Shown here piece by piece: positions 22,755 to 31,562 of a DNA stretch of 43,839 nucleotides. Each line of letters begins with the position of its first letter. The first letter of the stretch is position 1. A program made the translations under genes and the position numbers. Under the pieces are notes generated by a model, which saw only the letters and a list, made by a program, of their open reading frames with translations, was not told where the DNA came from and searched no databases. The stretch comes from Lachnospiraceae bacterium (GTDB lineage Bacteria > Bacillota > Clostridia > Lachnospirales > Lachnospiraceae), in assembly GCA_029227035.1 (NCBI GenBank), contig JAQXZD010000042.1:1-43839 (forward strand), in the 5' to 3' direction.

Positions 22755-25451
22755 TTATTCCTCCTTCAAAATATGTTCCTTCTGATACTCAATCATAGTA
22801 TTATAAATTCTCTCACAATTGTTGCGGTCATTATAATAGAAGAAATCATCGGCACGACGCACATACTCTTCTTTCATCTTGCATCCGCTTGCCATATATT
22901 CGATCAATAAATCAATGAGCTCGTCGTTATCGTGTGCAATCTCACCAAACGCCATGGTATCATAGAAGAATGTTCCCTCCTCATAATGCTGCGGGATATC
23001 TTTGTGATGAAGATAAACCAACGGCTTACGCATGTAGGCAAAATCAAACTGGATACCGGAAAAATCCGTCACCATAAGGCTTGACTCGCAAAACATCCGC
23101 TCATAACTCATATCTCCGACTGCCGGAATAATGTCCACATAATCATTCTTATCAAAATCATCCACCTGTGCGCTGACAATTGGATGCAGAACATATTTAA
23201 TTCGATAACCGTATTTCTTTGCTGCCTCTATGAGCCGCGGATCATTGATAAGAGAGTTGAACACCTGATAATACGTGCTCTCCTTAAACAGCGGATTATA
23301 ATCTCTCTGTTCTCCCTCATTTGTTCGAACCGGAACTGCTGCCTGCATTCTCCAGGTCGGACTGATCATAATCTGCTTTTTATCATCATCAACAAGTCCG
23401 TCATAGCGCGGTACTCCGGTCAGTTTTAATGCGTCATACCCAACATAATCATAAATCGGTCTTGAAAGATTTTCAATCTCATACTTTGATGCACAGAAAT
23501 ACAATCTTGTATTATCGCGCAAACGGTTCTGCGCCACAGCAATCTTTTGTACCGACATACCATGCTGTACACAGCAGACATGGAAATCTACCAGATCCCG
23601 GACAAAACTGGAATTTGGCAGTCCATAATTATTAAATGCAAAAACCGTCGAATTGGAAATGACCATCATATCTGCCATCAAAAATACCAGTCTGTGCTTA
23701 ATACTGCCTCGAACCAATGGCTTATAGCCATCTTTTTTCAACCGCCTGTAATCCGTTGCATGCTTATCTACCAGATAATAATGCTGAATTCCGTCTTTTT
23801 GTGCACATGAATACCGATACAGATACTCCGAGGAATCTCCACCCTTGTAAATCTTATCCAGATACATCCAGATTGGCTTCCGTTTCATGATTGGACGCAT
23901 CAAAAAATATACTTTACGGATTGCCAGGAATATCCACACATGCTTACTGAAGGTCTTAAACATCTCCACGGACAGCTTCCGTTCCTGCTTCCGTTTCTGC
24001 TTTTTATTCGTAAGTGCAAATGTCATTCCGTCCTCTGCCTTCAATGCCATATACATCGGATTTGTTCCAAAGCACCAGTAACTGTTGGAAAAAGCACCGC
24101 TCATTCTGCTAAAGTGTGAATCATAGGATAAACCAATCTTAATGAGCTCTCCTCCGATTTTTGCATAGCAGAACAGGGATGACTTTTTGACGCCGTCCAT
24201 AGGAAGCCTGACAGTGAAAGACGCTCCCTTATAAATACTGACACCAAACACTTTCGTTAACGCATATCTGTCATTGTACTCCAAAAGATATTTTTTCCCG
24301 CCAAAAGAAAAATACACTTCATCGGCCATGGAAAAAAGAATCGGGTGAATCTTTCCGTCAATATGCAAGGTTTTGTTTTCATAATTCATAAACAAAATGT
24401 TCGTCTTAAGATTCTGTATTTTGCCAAGTATCACAGAACCCGATCCATAATAGAAATTGCCGGAAAGATAGAACTTTTCAAATTTGAAATCCTTACCTTT
24501 TTTTAATATTCCGTATATCCATTTCACGGAATCCGGAGCATTACTCTCACGCACCCGGTGACAGTTCAGCATAATATCATCATCTACATACTGAAGCACC
24601 TGTCCCATCAGCTCCAATACATGCTCTTCCTTTCCCTCCGGAATCACATGCTTATTGCGGTTGTTCCAATTGCTCTGAAAACGATTGTATATGGAAAACA
24701 TCACATGATACTGAATAAATTTCGGCACCTCACCATACTTCTCTTTCCAGTTGCCCAGTGCCGGAATCCAATATTTCGTAAAGGACTCCTCATACCAGGC
24801 TTCCTCATAGATATCCTCAAAGAAAGTATAGTCTCCCTCTCTTACCGTGCTGCTTGTATAGGTGCACTGCGCGCAAAAGACAACGCGCTTCTTATCCGCA
24901 CACATTTCCAGAAAATAAGCCCGCTCTGCCTCAAGTCCGTACTCCGGGCGAAAGGCATGCTCTCTCAGATAATCTGCACGCACAAAGGTCCCGCCAAAAT
25001 AAAACGGATAATGGCTGTAATCACAGTTTAAATTCACAACCTCTACCTTACCGTTTAAATTGTCCTGTGAAAATGCCCCGTTTTTCCCATCCGGCATAAC
25101 CTTCCGGAACATAAATACCGTATCGGATTTATATTTTTCAAAAACTTTTGCCAGTGTTTCGAATGAATTTTCCGAAAACACATCGCCACCATCCACCAGG
25201 GTGACGCAATCTCCTGTCACATAGGATATTGCATCATTACAACATGCAGCTTTATCCAAATTGCCGGATTCCGGCACGGTATATTCCACATTTTTTAATT
25301 CATCCTGATAATCTTTGGCATTTTCCCCCTGCAAATACAGAATCAACTGCAGTGCCAGCTTTGCCTTTTCACTCTCCTGAAGTAAATTGGACAGTGTTTT
25401 CTTATTCTCCTCTTTGTTCTTTGCCAATCGAACTATAACCGATAATTTCAT
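22755..25451 (-). CDS. Fusion of a GT2-like domain and a TagF-type glycerophosphotransferase
   Basis: The 898-residue protein has an N-terminal glycosyltransferase-A-like region (residues 1 to about 250: MKLSVIVRLAKN..., VTLVDGGDVFSE). Its C-terminal region (about 500-890) is of the CDP-glycerol:poly(glycerophosphate) transferase family. VQHGMSV (His630), VLHPIVS (His756) and TDFSGIQFDFAYMRKPLVY (from 795) are the catalytic and substrate motifs. Such enzymes polymerise polyol-phosphate units from CDP-glycerol or CDP-ribitol on a membrane lipid. Its start codon overlaps the stop of the ABC ATPase by 4 nt, and the TarI-like gene follows after 3 nt, tying precursor, polymerase and export together. 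Confidence 0.9.
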   Translation of the reverse strand: MKLSVIVRLAKNKEENKKTLSNLLQESEKAKLALQLILYLQGENAKDYQDELKNVEYTVPESGNLDKAACCNDAISYVTGDCVTLVDGGDVFSENSFETLAKVFEKYKSDTVFMFRKVMPDGKNGAFSQDNLNGKVEVVNLNCDYSHYPFYFGGTFVRADYLREHAFRPEYGLEAERAYFLEMCADKKRVVFCAQCTYTSSTVREGDYTFFEDIYEEAWYEESFTKYWIPALGNWKEKYGEVPKFIQYHVMFSIYNRFQSNWNNRNKHVIPEGKEEHVLELMGQVLQYVDDDIMLNCHRVRESNAPDSVKWIYGILKKGKDFKFEKFYLSGNFYYGSGSVILGKIQNLKTNILFMNYENKTLHIDGKIHPILFSMADEVYFSFGGKKYLLEYNDRYALTKVFGVSIYKGASFTVRLPMDGVKKSSLFCYAKIGGELIKIGLSYDSHFSRMSGAFSNSYWCFGTNPMYMALKAEDGMTFALTNKKQKRKQERKLSVEMFKTFSKHVWIFLAIRKVYFLMRPIMKRKPIWMYLDKIYKGGDSSEYLYRYSCAQKDGIQHYYLVDKHATDYRRLKKDGYKPLVRGSIKHRLVFLMADMMVISNSTVFAFNNYGLPNSSFVRDLVDFHVCCVQHGMSVQKIAVAQNRLRDNTRLYFCASKYEIENLSRPIYDYVGYDALKLTGVPRYDGLVDDDKKQIMISPTWRMQAAVPVRTNEGEQRDYNPLFKESTYYQVFNSLINDPRLIEAAKKYGYRIKYVLHPIVSAQVDDFDKNDYVDIIPAVGDMSYERMFCESSLMVTDFSGIQFDFAYMRKPLVYLHHKDIPQHYEEGTFFYDTMAFGEIAHDNDELIDLLIEYMASGCKMKEEYVRRADDFFYYNDRNNCERIYNTMIEYQKEHILKEE

Positions 25452-26239
25452 TGTATCGTTTTGCTCCTTGCTTTCTTTTTCCGTGCCTTTTCAGATTTTT
25501 TCTCCCCGATCATCTCCTGATAGACAGGAACTACCGTCTCAATATCGCCATAAGTAACCAGTCTTCCGTGATCCAGAATCATTGCCTTATTGCACAAACG
25601 CTTTACCTGTGCCAGTGAATGGGAAACAAATAAAACCGTTACTACGTCATCGAACATGCTCATCACTTTCTGCTCGCTTTTCCTGCGGAACTTGGCATCT
25701 CCCACCGACAATACCTCGTCCAATATCAGGATCTTCGGTGACACAACCGTCGCAATGGAAAATCCAAGCCTGGATCGCATTCCGGATGAATAATTCTTAA
25801 CCGGCACATCGATAAATTCTCCCAGCTCCGAAAATTCTACAATTTCATCGTACTTTTCATCAATAAACTTTTTACTGTATCCAAGCACAGCTCCGTAGAG
25901 ATAAATATTCTCCCGTCCTGTATACTGTTTATCAAAACCTGCGCCCAGCTCCAGAAGCGGTGCAATCTTACCGTGCTTTTCCACAGTTCCCTCCGTCGGC
26001 TTAAACACCCCGGCAATCACCTTTAAAAGCGTACTTTTTCCGGCACCGTTCAATCCCAGAATTCCCACACGGTCGCCCTCGTTAATAGACAGATTAATGT
26101 CCTTCAACGCCCAGAATTCATTATACTTTAACTCATGTCGAAATGCTTTAATAAAGTACTCCTTAAGGCTGTCAACTTTCTCCTTGCTCAGGTTGAATTT
26201 CATGCCGACATGATTTAACACAATTGCTTTTTTACTCAT
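25448..26239 (-). CDS. Wall-polymer ABC exporter ATPase (TagH/RfbB-like)
   Basis: The 263-residue ATPase powers export of lipid-linked polysaccharide or teichoic acid. Walker A is GLNGAGKST (62-70), the signature YSSGM (150-154), Walker B ILILDEV (170-176), with the switch His in FVSHS. The long N-terminal insertion before Walker A (KEYFIKAFRHELKYNEFWAL) is typical of TagH/Wzt-type ATPases. The C-terminus is short and basic, without a carbohydrate-binding domain, so substrate length recognition as in Wzt of O9a is not expected. It pairs with the permease 15 nt upstream. Confidence 0.93.
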   Translation of the reverse strand: MSKKAIVLNHVGMKFNLSKEKVDSLKEYFIKAFRHELKYNEFWALKDINLSINEGDRVGILGLNGAGKSTLLKVIAGVFKPTEGTVEKHGKIAPLLELGAGFDKQYTGRENIYLYGAVLGYSKKFIDEKYDEIVEFSELGEFIDVPVKNYSSGMRSRLGFSIATVVSPKILILDEVLSVGDAKFRRKSEQKVMSMFDDVVTVLFVSHSLAQVKRLCNKAMILDHGRLVTYGDIETVVPVYQEMIGEKKSEKARKKKARSKTIQ

Positions 26240-26254
26240 TGCGTACTCCTACTC

Positions 26255-27031
26255 TTAAATCTGAAGGATGAATTCATCCTGTTTCTTAATAAAGCAAACC
26301 AAACCTATGATAATCGTCACCACCGAAAAACCCAACGCATACAGGAAATATCCCATATTCATCAGTTCTCCGAAAATGGAAGAACGGAAAATACTGATAA
26401 TGCAATATAACGGATTATATTTTAAAATCCAATAAAATCCACTGGACAAAAGTCTTTCCGGTTTGTAGAAGATTGCGCACATATACATAATCAGCATCAA
26501 TGCTACCGACCACAAATATTCCATATCCCTAAAAAACACACCCAATGTGGCCAGAATCAATCCGCTTCCCACTGCCAACAACAGCACCAGAAGCAATGCA
26601 AGCGGAGCCTGAAGCAGATAAATGGACGGCTGGATCCCAAGCACTGCTCCAACTGCAACCAATACAACCAGTGAAATTAAAAAGATAATATAATTATAGA
26701 GGATGCTGGAAAGTGTATACAGATACTTCGGAACATACACCTTCTTAATCATCGCAGCATTCTTTCTTATGGAACTGAGTGCCGCCTTCGTCGAAGATGA
26801 ATAGAAGGAATACAGAAGACGTCCGCTTAATATATAAATAGGAAATGTCTTCTCATGATTCCCCAAAATTGTTCCGAATACAATTGTCAGGACAATCATG
26901 GTAAGGAGCGGTTCCAAAAGAGACCAGACAATTCCAAGATAGGAACGCCTATACTTTAATTTAATGCCTTTCTTTACCAATTCCCACAACAGGAATCGAT
27001 AATGCATAAATGAATCAATATACTTTTTCAT
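26255..27031 (-). CDS. Wall-polymer ABC exporter permease (TagG/RfbA-like)
   Basis: This 258-residue ABC-2 permease has about six membrane segments. The start (FMHYRFLLWELVKKGIKLKY, then RRSYLGIVWSLLEPL) and the amphipathic FYSSSTKAALSSIRKNAAMI loop are diagnostic of polysaccharide/teichoic-acid exporters. It flips the lipid-linked polymer outward with its ATPase encoded next. It starts 73 bp after the double-LicD gene. That gap holds AGAGG before the start codon; no clear promoter was found. Confidence 0.93.
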   Translation of the reverse strand: MKKYIDSFMHYRFLLWELVKKGIKLKYRRSYLGIVWSLLEPLLTMIVLTIVFGTILGNHEKTFPIYILSGRLLYSFYSSSTKAALSSIRKNAAMIKKVYVPKYLYTLSSILYNYIIFLISLVVLVAVGAVLGIQPSIYLLQAPLALLLVLLLAVGSGLILATLGVFFRDMEYLWSVALMLIMYMCAIFYKPERLLSSGFYWILKYNPLYCIISIFRSSIFGELMNMGYFLYALGFSVVTIIIGLVCFIKKQDEFILQI

Positions 27032-27104
27032 GATTACCTCTTTATCTTATATATTACCTGAATTTTACAAAGTCAGTCTATTTTATCACGCAACACTGAT
27101 CTCG

Positions 27105-28847
27105 TCAAATGTCTGCCGAATACCAGACCTTCATCTTATGATCCTTCCGTTTGTTCTCCGGCGGTAATGTCATATACTCTCCGTAAATCTGCCTTAAATA
27201 ACTGTCATAACACCCCGGAGCCAGATATTCTCTTCCTTCAAACTCTACCGGAACAAACCTTGTCACCTCTTCGCGCAGGCATCTCTCCCCCGGACCATAC
27301 AGACCATAAGTGATTGCCCCTACATAACGGGAGCTGTCATAATCATATGTCTTTGCAATTCTGTTCATCCGGTTGATTACCCTCTGATGTCCCACCAGAC
27401 GCATAAGAAGAACCATCGGAGTCTTTAAAATCATACGCTTTTTGGAAGCGCCTTTTCCCAGTTTGGACCGTGCACACTGTATCAGATAACGCCCTTTCTT
27501 CATATTTGCAAAAAGCTTCTCTGCCTCTCTGTCACTTTCCGGCCACCCATCCTGTGGAAAAATATCAATAAACAAATGCAGATTTCTGCACTTTTTTCGA
27601 ATGAACCGCGAACTTTTTCTCTCCAGATGTGTCTGCATATTCACCAGTTCGCAGTACGGATTGGATAACGTTCCCTCTTCTCCCGAGATTGCCACAAGCT
27701 GCTCGCCCACCGGCTCTGTTTTTACCAGTTCCAGAAACCTTTCGTAATCCGGCCGCGGCATTCCCACATCAATGTCATCATCCCACGGAATAAAACCTTT
27801 GTGCCGCACCGCCCCAAGCAATGTGCCGCCCACCAGATAATAGCGGAGCCCATGCTTATTGCAATACTGCACAAACGCATCCAGCATGGACAATAGAACC
27901 TCCTGCGTTTCTCTCTTATTCAAAAGCTTTGGTTCCCGATACTCTCCCTCAAACCGCAAATCATAAATAACATGATGCTCTCTCTTTTCTTCCGGCGGCA
28001 GCGTCATATAGTCTCCGTACAGATTACTCAGATAATTTTCATAATCCTTTGTTACCGGGAACTGATACTTCTCAAATAGCATCTTCTGCGTTTTCATAAA
28101 ATCTTCCCGCTCATACATTTCTCCAAAAAAATGCTTTCTGCCGGAGGGAATCGTAACATAATGCGAATCATCATCTTTGCAACTGCTCATGCATTTTTGC
28201 ACTCTGCGATACAAAAAACCCGGTCGCAGGGCAAACGGCGCACCAATCACTCTTTTTATCCGCATAACCCTTGCCGCCGCTGGATTGGCTTTTGCCAAAG
28301 CCTTAAATTCATCCCTCCATGCAAACATCCGGTAACACGACAGAAAAAACAAGCCTGCCTGTACCCGCAAACCGTGCCACATTCTGCGCAATGCATTGTC
28401 ATAGGTGTTCTCTATCACAAAAATGTCTATCTTGATTCCGCAGTTCTCTTTTTTCTGTACCAGATATTCCTGAAAAACAGTTCCTCTGCGATGAATCTGG
28501 ATGAATGAGCTGAGATATCCCGGTGTACGAAGCGGTGCTTCCACATAATATTTGTCCGGATATCTTTTTTCCACTTCATCCAATAATGGATCGATATACT
28601 TTCGCGGTATATTCAAATCAATGTCATCATCCCACGGAATAAAACCCTGATGCCGCACTGCTCCAAGAGCCGAGCCGCCCCCAAGCATATAGGGTATCTG
28701 CAGTTCTTCGCACAATGCGGCAATATCAGCCGTAGTCTCCAGTACGCATCTTTTTACTTTTTCGGTTTCTTCTTCCGTCAGGCAATGTAACCCGGCTTTC
28801 CGGGACAACTGCTGCTTCAGAAGTTCATTCGTTTCCAAACCCGCCAT
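27105..28847 (-). CDS. Tandem LicD-family phosphotransferase (two complete LicD domains)
   Basis: LicD/fukutin-family enzymes transfer phosphocholine or polyol-phosphate from a CDP donor to sugars. Two full domains are visible. The first has LGGGSALGAVRHQGFIPWDD with PWDDDID at 71-77. The second has VGGTLLGAVRHKGFIPWDDD with PWDDDID at 354-360. Each ends with a matching block, NLYGDYMTLPPEEKREH (275-291) and QIYGEYMTLPPENKRKDH near the C-terminus. Ordinary LicD proteins are about 270 residues, so this is a duplication-fusion. It follows the GT2 gene by a single base. Given the TarI-like enzyme downstream, CDP-ribitol is as likely a donor as CDP-choline. Confidence 0.92.
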   Translation of the reverse strand: MAGLETNELLKQQLSRKAGLHCLTEEETEKVKRCVLETTADIAALCEELQIPYMLGGGSALGAVRHQGFIPWDDDIDLNIPRKYIDPLLDEVEKRYPDKYYVEAPLRTPGYLSSFIQIHRRGTVFQEYLVQKKENCGIKIDIFVIENTYDNALRRMWHGLRVQAGLFFLSCYRMFAWRDEFKALAKANPAAARVMRIKRVIGAPFALRPGFLYRRVQKCMSSCKDDDSHYVTIPSGRKHFFGEMYEREDFMKTQKMLFEKYQFPVTKDYENYLSNLYGDYMTLPPEEKREHHVIYDLRFEGEYREPKLLNKRETQEVLLSMLDAFVQYCNKHGLRYYLVGGTLLGAVRHKGFIPWDDDIDVGMPRPDYERFLELVKTEPVGEQLVAISGEEGTLSNPYCELVNMQTHLERKSSRFIRKKCRNLHLFIDIFPQDGWPESDREAEKLFANMKKGRYLIQCARSKLGKGASKKRMILKTPMVLLMRLVGHQRVINRMNRIAKTYDYDSSRYVGAITYGLYGPGERCLREEVTRFVPVEFEGREYLAPGCYDSYLRQIYGEYMTLPPENKRKDHKMKVWYSADI

Positions 28848-28848
28848 A

Positions 28849-29904
28849 CTATCTTCCTGCCTTCAGTTTCGCAAAAAGTTTTGTATTTCTTTCCTTCACA
28901 AAAGTAATCACCGCTGACTCCAGCCATGTCAGATACGTATTCTTCCAACGAATCGGAATCAGCATCAGCTTCATATACCGAGACCGCGGCTTTGCAACGG
29001 CAAGTGCGGCATCCACACGGGGATTGTGAAGCATTTTCTTAATCTGTGCACGACGCTCTTTGGAAGACAGGGTGCATTTGGAACTGGTGACATTGGCGAT
29101 GCAGCCAACCATGCGCTCAATATAACGCCTTGCCACCATCTCCTTTGTCTCCTCCGTACAAATGCCCCACTCTTTATACAAGTTTTCCATCCAGCCCTGC
29201 TCTTCTTCACGCTTCTCATACATGTCTGCACGGTACGCACTGGTTTCCGAGTCTGCACGGGCACGAATAAAATGATAATAGGCATTTGTTGAAAATGCCA
29301 CTCGCTCCACATGAAACAGATAACTCAGGTTAAACGGAAAATCATCCCACAGGGTATCCGGGAACCGCAGATTATAGCGCTGAATCATATCCATCCGGTA
29401 CAGCTTGTTCCACGGAGTATACAGCATATTACGGTCAAAGTACCGGTAAGACTGCTCCCTGAAACTCTGTGCATCCGTATAAACTCTATCATCCACACAG
29501 ATTTTCTCGGAGAGATGCCTGTCCCCATAATAGGTATCAATATAATAGCCGCAAACCACAAGCTCTGCCTCATTTTTTTCTGCAAGTGTATACATATCGG
29601 AAAGCATGTCCGGCTCTGCCCAGTCATCTGAATCCAGAAAATACACATATTTTCCCCTGGCCATTTCAATGGCTGTATTCCTGGCACTTGGTGCGCCTCC
29701 GTTTTCCTTGTGAATCACCTGAATCCTTGCATCTTTTTTGGCATACTCATCACAAATTTCGCCACTCTTATCCGGGGTTCCGTCATCCACAATCAGGAAC
29801 TCATAATCCGTAAAACTCTGCGCAAGAATGCTTTCAATTGCTTTTCCAACATACGCCTCCACATTATATACCGGCATGATTATGCTGATTTTAATCTCAT
29901 TCAT
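28849..29904 (-). CDS. Family 2 glycosyltransferase
   Basis: A GT-A fold inverting transferase acts on the lipid-linked polymer in the cytoplasm. The start ISIIMPVYNVEAYVGKAIES, the nucleotide-binding IVDDGTPDKSG, ENGGAPSARN and the metal-binding FLDSDDW identify GT2. An aspartate pair in LWDDFPFNLSYL fits the catalytic region. The 351 residues include a C-terminal basic helix that may touch the membrane. It lies 12 nt after the initiating transferase gene and so may add the second sugar; donor and acceptor cannot be read from sequence. Confidence 0.9.
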   Translation of the reverse strand: MNEIKISIIMPVYNVEAYVGKAIESILAQSFTDYEFLIVDDGTPDKSGEICDEYAKKDARIQVIHKENGGAPSARNTAIEMARGKYVYFLDSDDWAEPDMLSDMYTLAEKNEAELVVCGYYIDTYYGDRHLSEKICVDDRVYTDAQSFREQSYRYFDRNMLYTPWNKLYRMDMIQRYNLRFPDTLWDDFPFNLSYLFHVERVAFSTNAYYHFIRARADSETSAYRADMYEKREEEQGWMENLYKEWGICTEETKEMVARRYIERMVGCIANVTSSKCTLSSKERRAQIKKMLHNPRVDAALAVAKPRSRYMKLMLIPIRWKNTYLTWLESAVITFVKERNTKLFAKLKAGR

Positions 29905-29916
29905 GCTGCGTCTCCT

Positions 29917-31272
29917 TTACTGCTTAATTGCAGTGGTCTGATCCTGATCGACACCTTCTGTATTTTCTTTCTGGAACAATATTTTAAAAGTCAGAAACAG
30001 AATCTTTACATCCATCCAGATCGAATAATTCTCAATATATGTTAAGTCCAGTTTCAATTTGTCGTACGGTGTGGTGTTATACTTGCCATATACCTGCGCA
30101 TATCCGGTCAATCCGGCTTTTACCTTTAACCGTAATACAAATTCCGGAATCTCTTCCGTATACTGATCTGCGATAATCTGGCGCTCCGGTCTTGGTCCCA
30201 CCACGGACATCTCGCCCTTCAAAATATTAAATAGCTGTGGCAGCTCGTCAAAATGAATGGCACGAATCACCCGGCCAACCGGAGTAACCCTTGCATCGCC
30301 CTTTGCCGCAAGTCTTGCGCCCTCGTCTTCCGAGTGCATGGTCATGCTCCGGAACTTATAAATCATAAACGGCTTTCCGTCCTTTGTCAGCCGCTCCTGC
30401 TTATAGAGAACCGGTCCCCTGTCATACAGTTTAATGGCAATGGCAATCAAAAGCATAAACGGAGACGCAATCACAATTCCGATTAACGAAATTACAATAT
30501 CCATCATGCGCTTCACAAACAGGTTTACAATACTGAGCCCCTGATTACGCGACAGAAAAAGCGGTGTGTCAAACAAATGAATGTCATCCGCTCCACGGAA
30601 AATAATATCAGATATCTTTGGCGTCACATAGGTACGCACAGATTCCTGAAAACAATATTTCATAATCTGATTGCGCGCTTCTGACGGAAGATCGCAGAGC
30701 ACAACCGCATTGTACTTCTTTATCATCGGATAAAGCTTCTCATATCCGATGCGGTAGCTTTCGGAAGCGCAGATATTATACTTGTCTTTTCTGGTGTTAA
30801 TCTTGTCAATCAGATCATCCGGTGAATAATTTCCGTAAATCACAAGCATCTGTCTCGGCGGATACAAGTGCTGATATCCCTTCCGGACCACAAGCACCCA
30901 CGGAACAATGAACACAATCTCCACAAATGTCATGCCGATAAGCGGCTTTGCCGACAGGTAATCATTTGCTACCAGACAGATTTCGAAATAAGCAACCACC
31001 ATCGACAGAAGAACTGCCAACACCTGCGACAGAACGATATCCGACACGCGCATGTAGCTGATTTTATATCCTCCGAACACCTGTGTAAAAAAGAACACAA
31101 ACAGAACGTACATACCGATTACCGCCCAGTTTCCTCGACGGAAAAGAGCATTTGCCTTATCCAGCATCGGAACATACTTCTGATACCATATCCATCCAAA
31201 CAGAAACGCTTCCACTGCCAACGTGATGACATTGGCTGCAAAAGTGTATAAATGCTTATACTTTTCCTTCAT
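29917..31272 (-). CDS. Initiating polyprenyl-phosphate sugar-phosphate transferase (WbaP/EpsE type)
   Basis: This enzyme starts polymer synthesis by moving a sugar-1-phosphate from a UDP-sugar to undecaprenyl phosphate. It has four membrane segments in the first 130 residues, a cytoplasmic middle domain, a further membrane hairpin at about 256-281 and the bacterial sugar transferase domain. Catalytic motifs are KFRSM (306-310), DELPQL (342-347) and VGPRPE (358-363), with the end AGLTGYAQVYGKYNTTPYDK. The 451 residues fit the long polyisoprenyl family. It is the first polymer gene after HPr, so it probably fixes the start of the sugar pathway. Confidence 0.93.
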   Translation of the reverse strand: MKEKYKHLYTFAANVITLAVEAFLFGWIWYQKYVPMLDKANALFRRGNWAVIGMYVLFVFFFTQVFGGYKISYMRVSDIVLSQVLAVLLSMVVAYFEICLVANDYLSAKPLIGMTFVEIVFIVPWVLVVRKGYQHLYPPRQMLVIYGNYSPDDLIDKINTRKDKYNICASESYRIGYEKLYPMIKKYNAVVLCDLPSEARNQIMKYCFQESVRTYVTPKISDIIFRGADDIHLFDTPLFLSRNQGLSIVNLFVKRMMDIVISLIGIVIASPFMLLIAIAIKLYDRGPVLYKQERLTKDGKPFMIYKFRSMTMHSEDEGARLAAKGDARVTPVGRVIRAIHFDELPQLFNILKGEMSVVGPRPERQIIADQYTEEIPEFVLRLKVKAGLTGYAQVYGKYNTTPYDKLKLDLTYIENYSIWMDVKILFLTFKILFQKENTEGVDQDQTTAIKQ

Positions 31273-31287
31273 AATTAAAAATATCCT

Positions 31288-31551
31288 CTATTCACCCAAA
31301 CCATTCTCAATAAATTCCACCAATGCTTTGAGCGCTTCCTCTTCATCTTCCCCATCGCATTTCAGAGTAATCTCATCCCCGGACTTAATGCATGCTCCCA
31401 GTACACTCAGTACACTTTTGGCATTTGCATTGTTCTCTCCGTAATCAAAGGTAATCTTACTCTGGTACTTCATTGCTTCCCTGCATAAATTACCTGCCGG
31501 GCGAAGATGCAGCCCGGTCGGATTCGTAATCGTAATTGCCTGTGATACCAC
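31288..31551 (-). CDS. HPr-family phosphocarrier protein
   Basis: The 87-residue protein has the phosphorylatable His15 in TGLHLRPAG and the regulatory Ser46 in AKSVLSVL, where HPr kinase acts in Firmicutes. The context is odd: it lies between glmM and the initiating glycosyl-phosphate transferase, not beside ptsI. It could be the general HPr or a second, Crh-like copy. Keeping His15 argues for PTS competence, unlike Crh. Spacings of 11 and 15 nt place it in the polymer transcript. Confidence 0.9.
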   Translation of the reverse strand: MVSQAITITNPTGLHLRPAGNLCREAMKYQSKITFDYGENNANAKSVLSVLGACIKSGDEITLKCDGEDEEEALKALVEFIENGLGE

Positions 31552-31562
31552 GCAAATCCCTC

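Noticed and set aside
27032..27104. Internal promoter before the exporter permease
   Set aside because: The AT-rich 73-bp gap contains -10-like sequences but no matching -35 or extended -10, so it was left unannotated.
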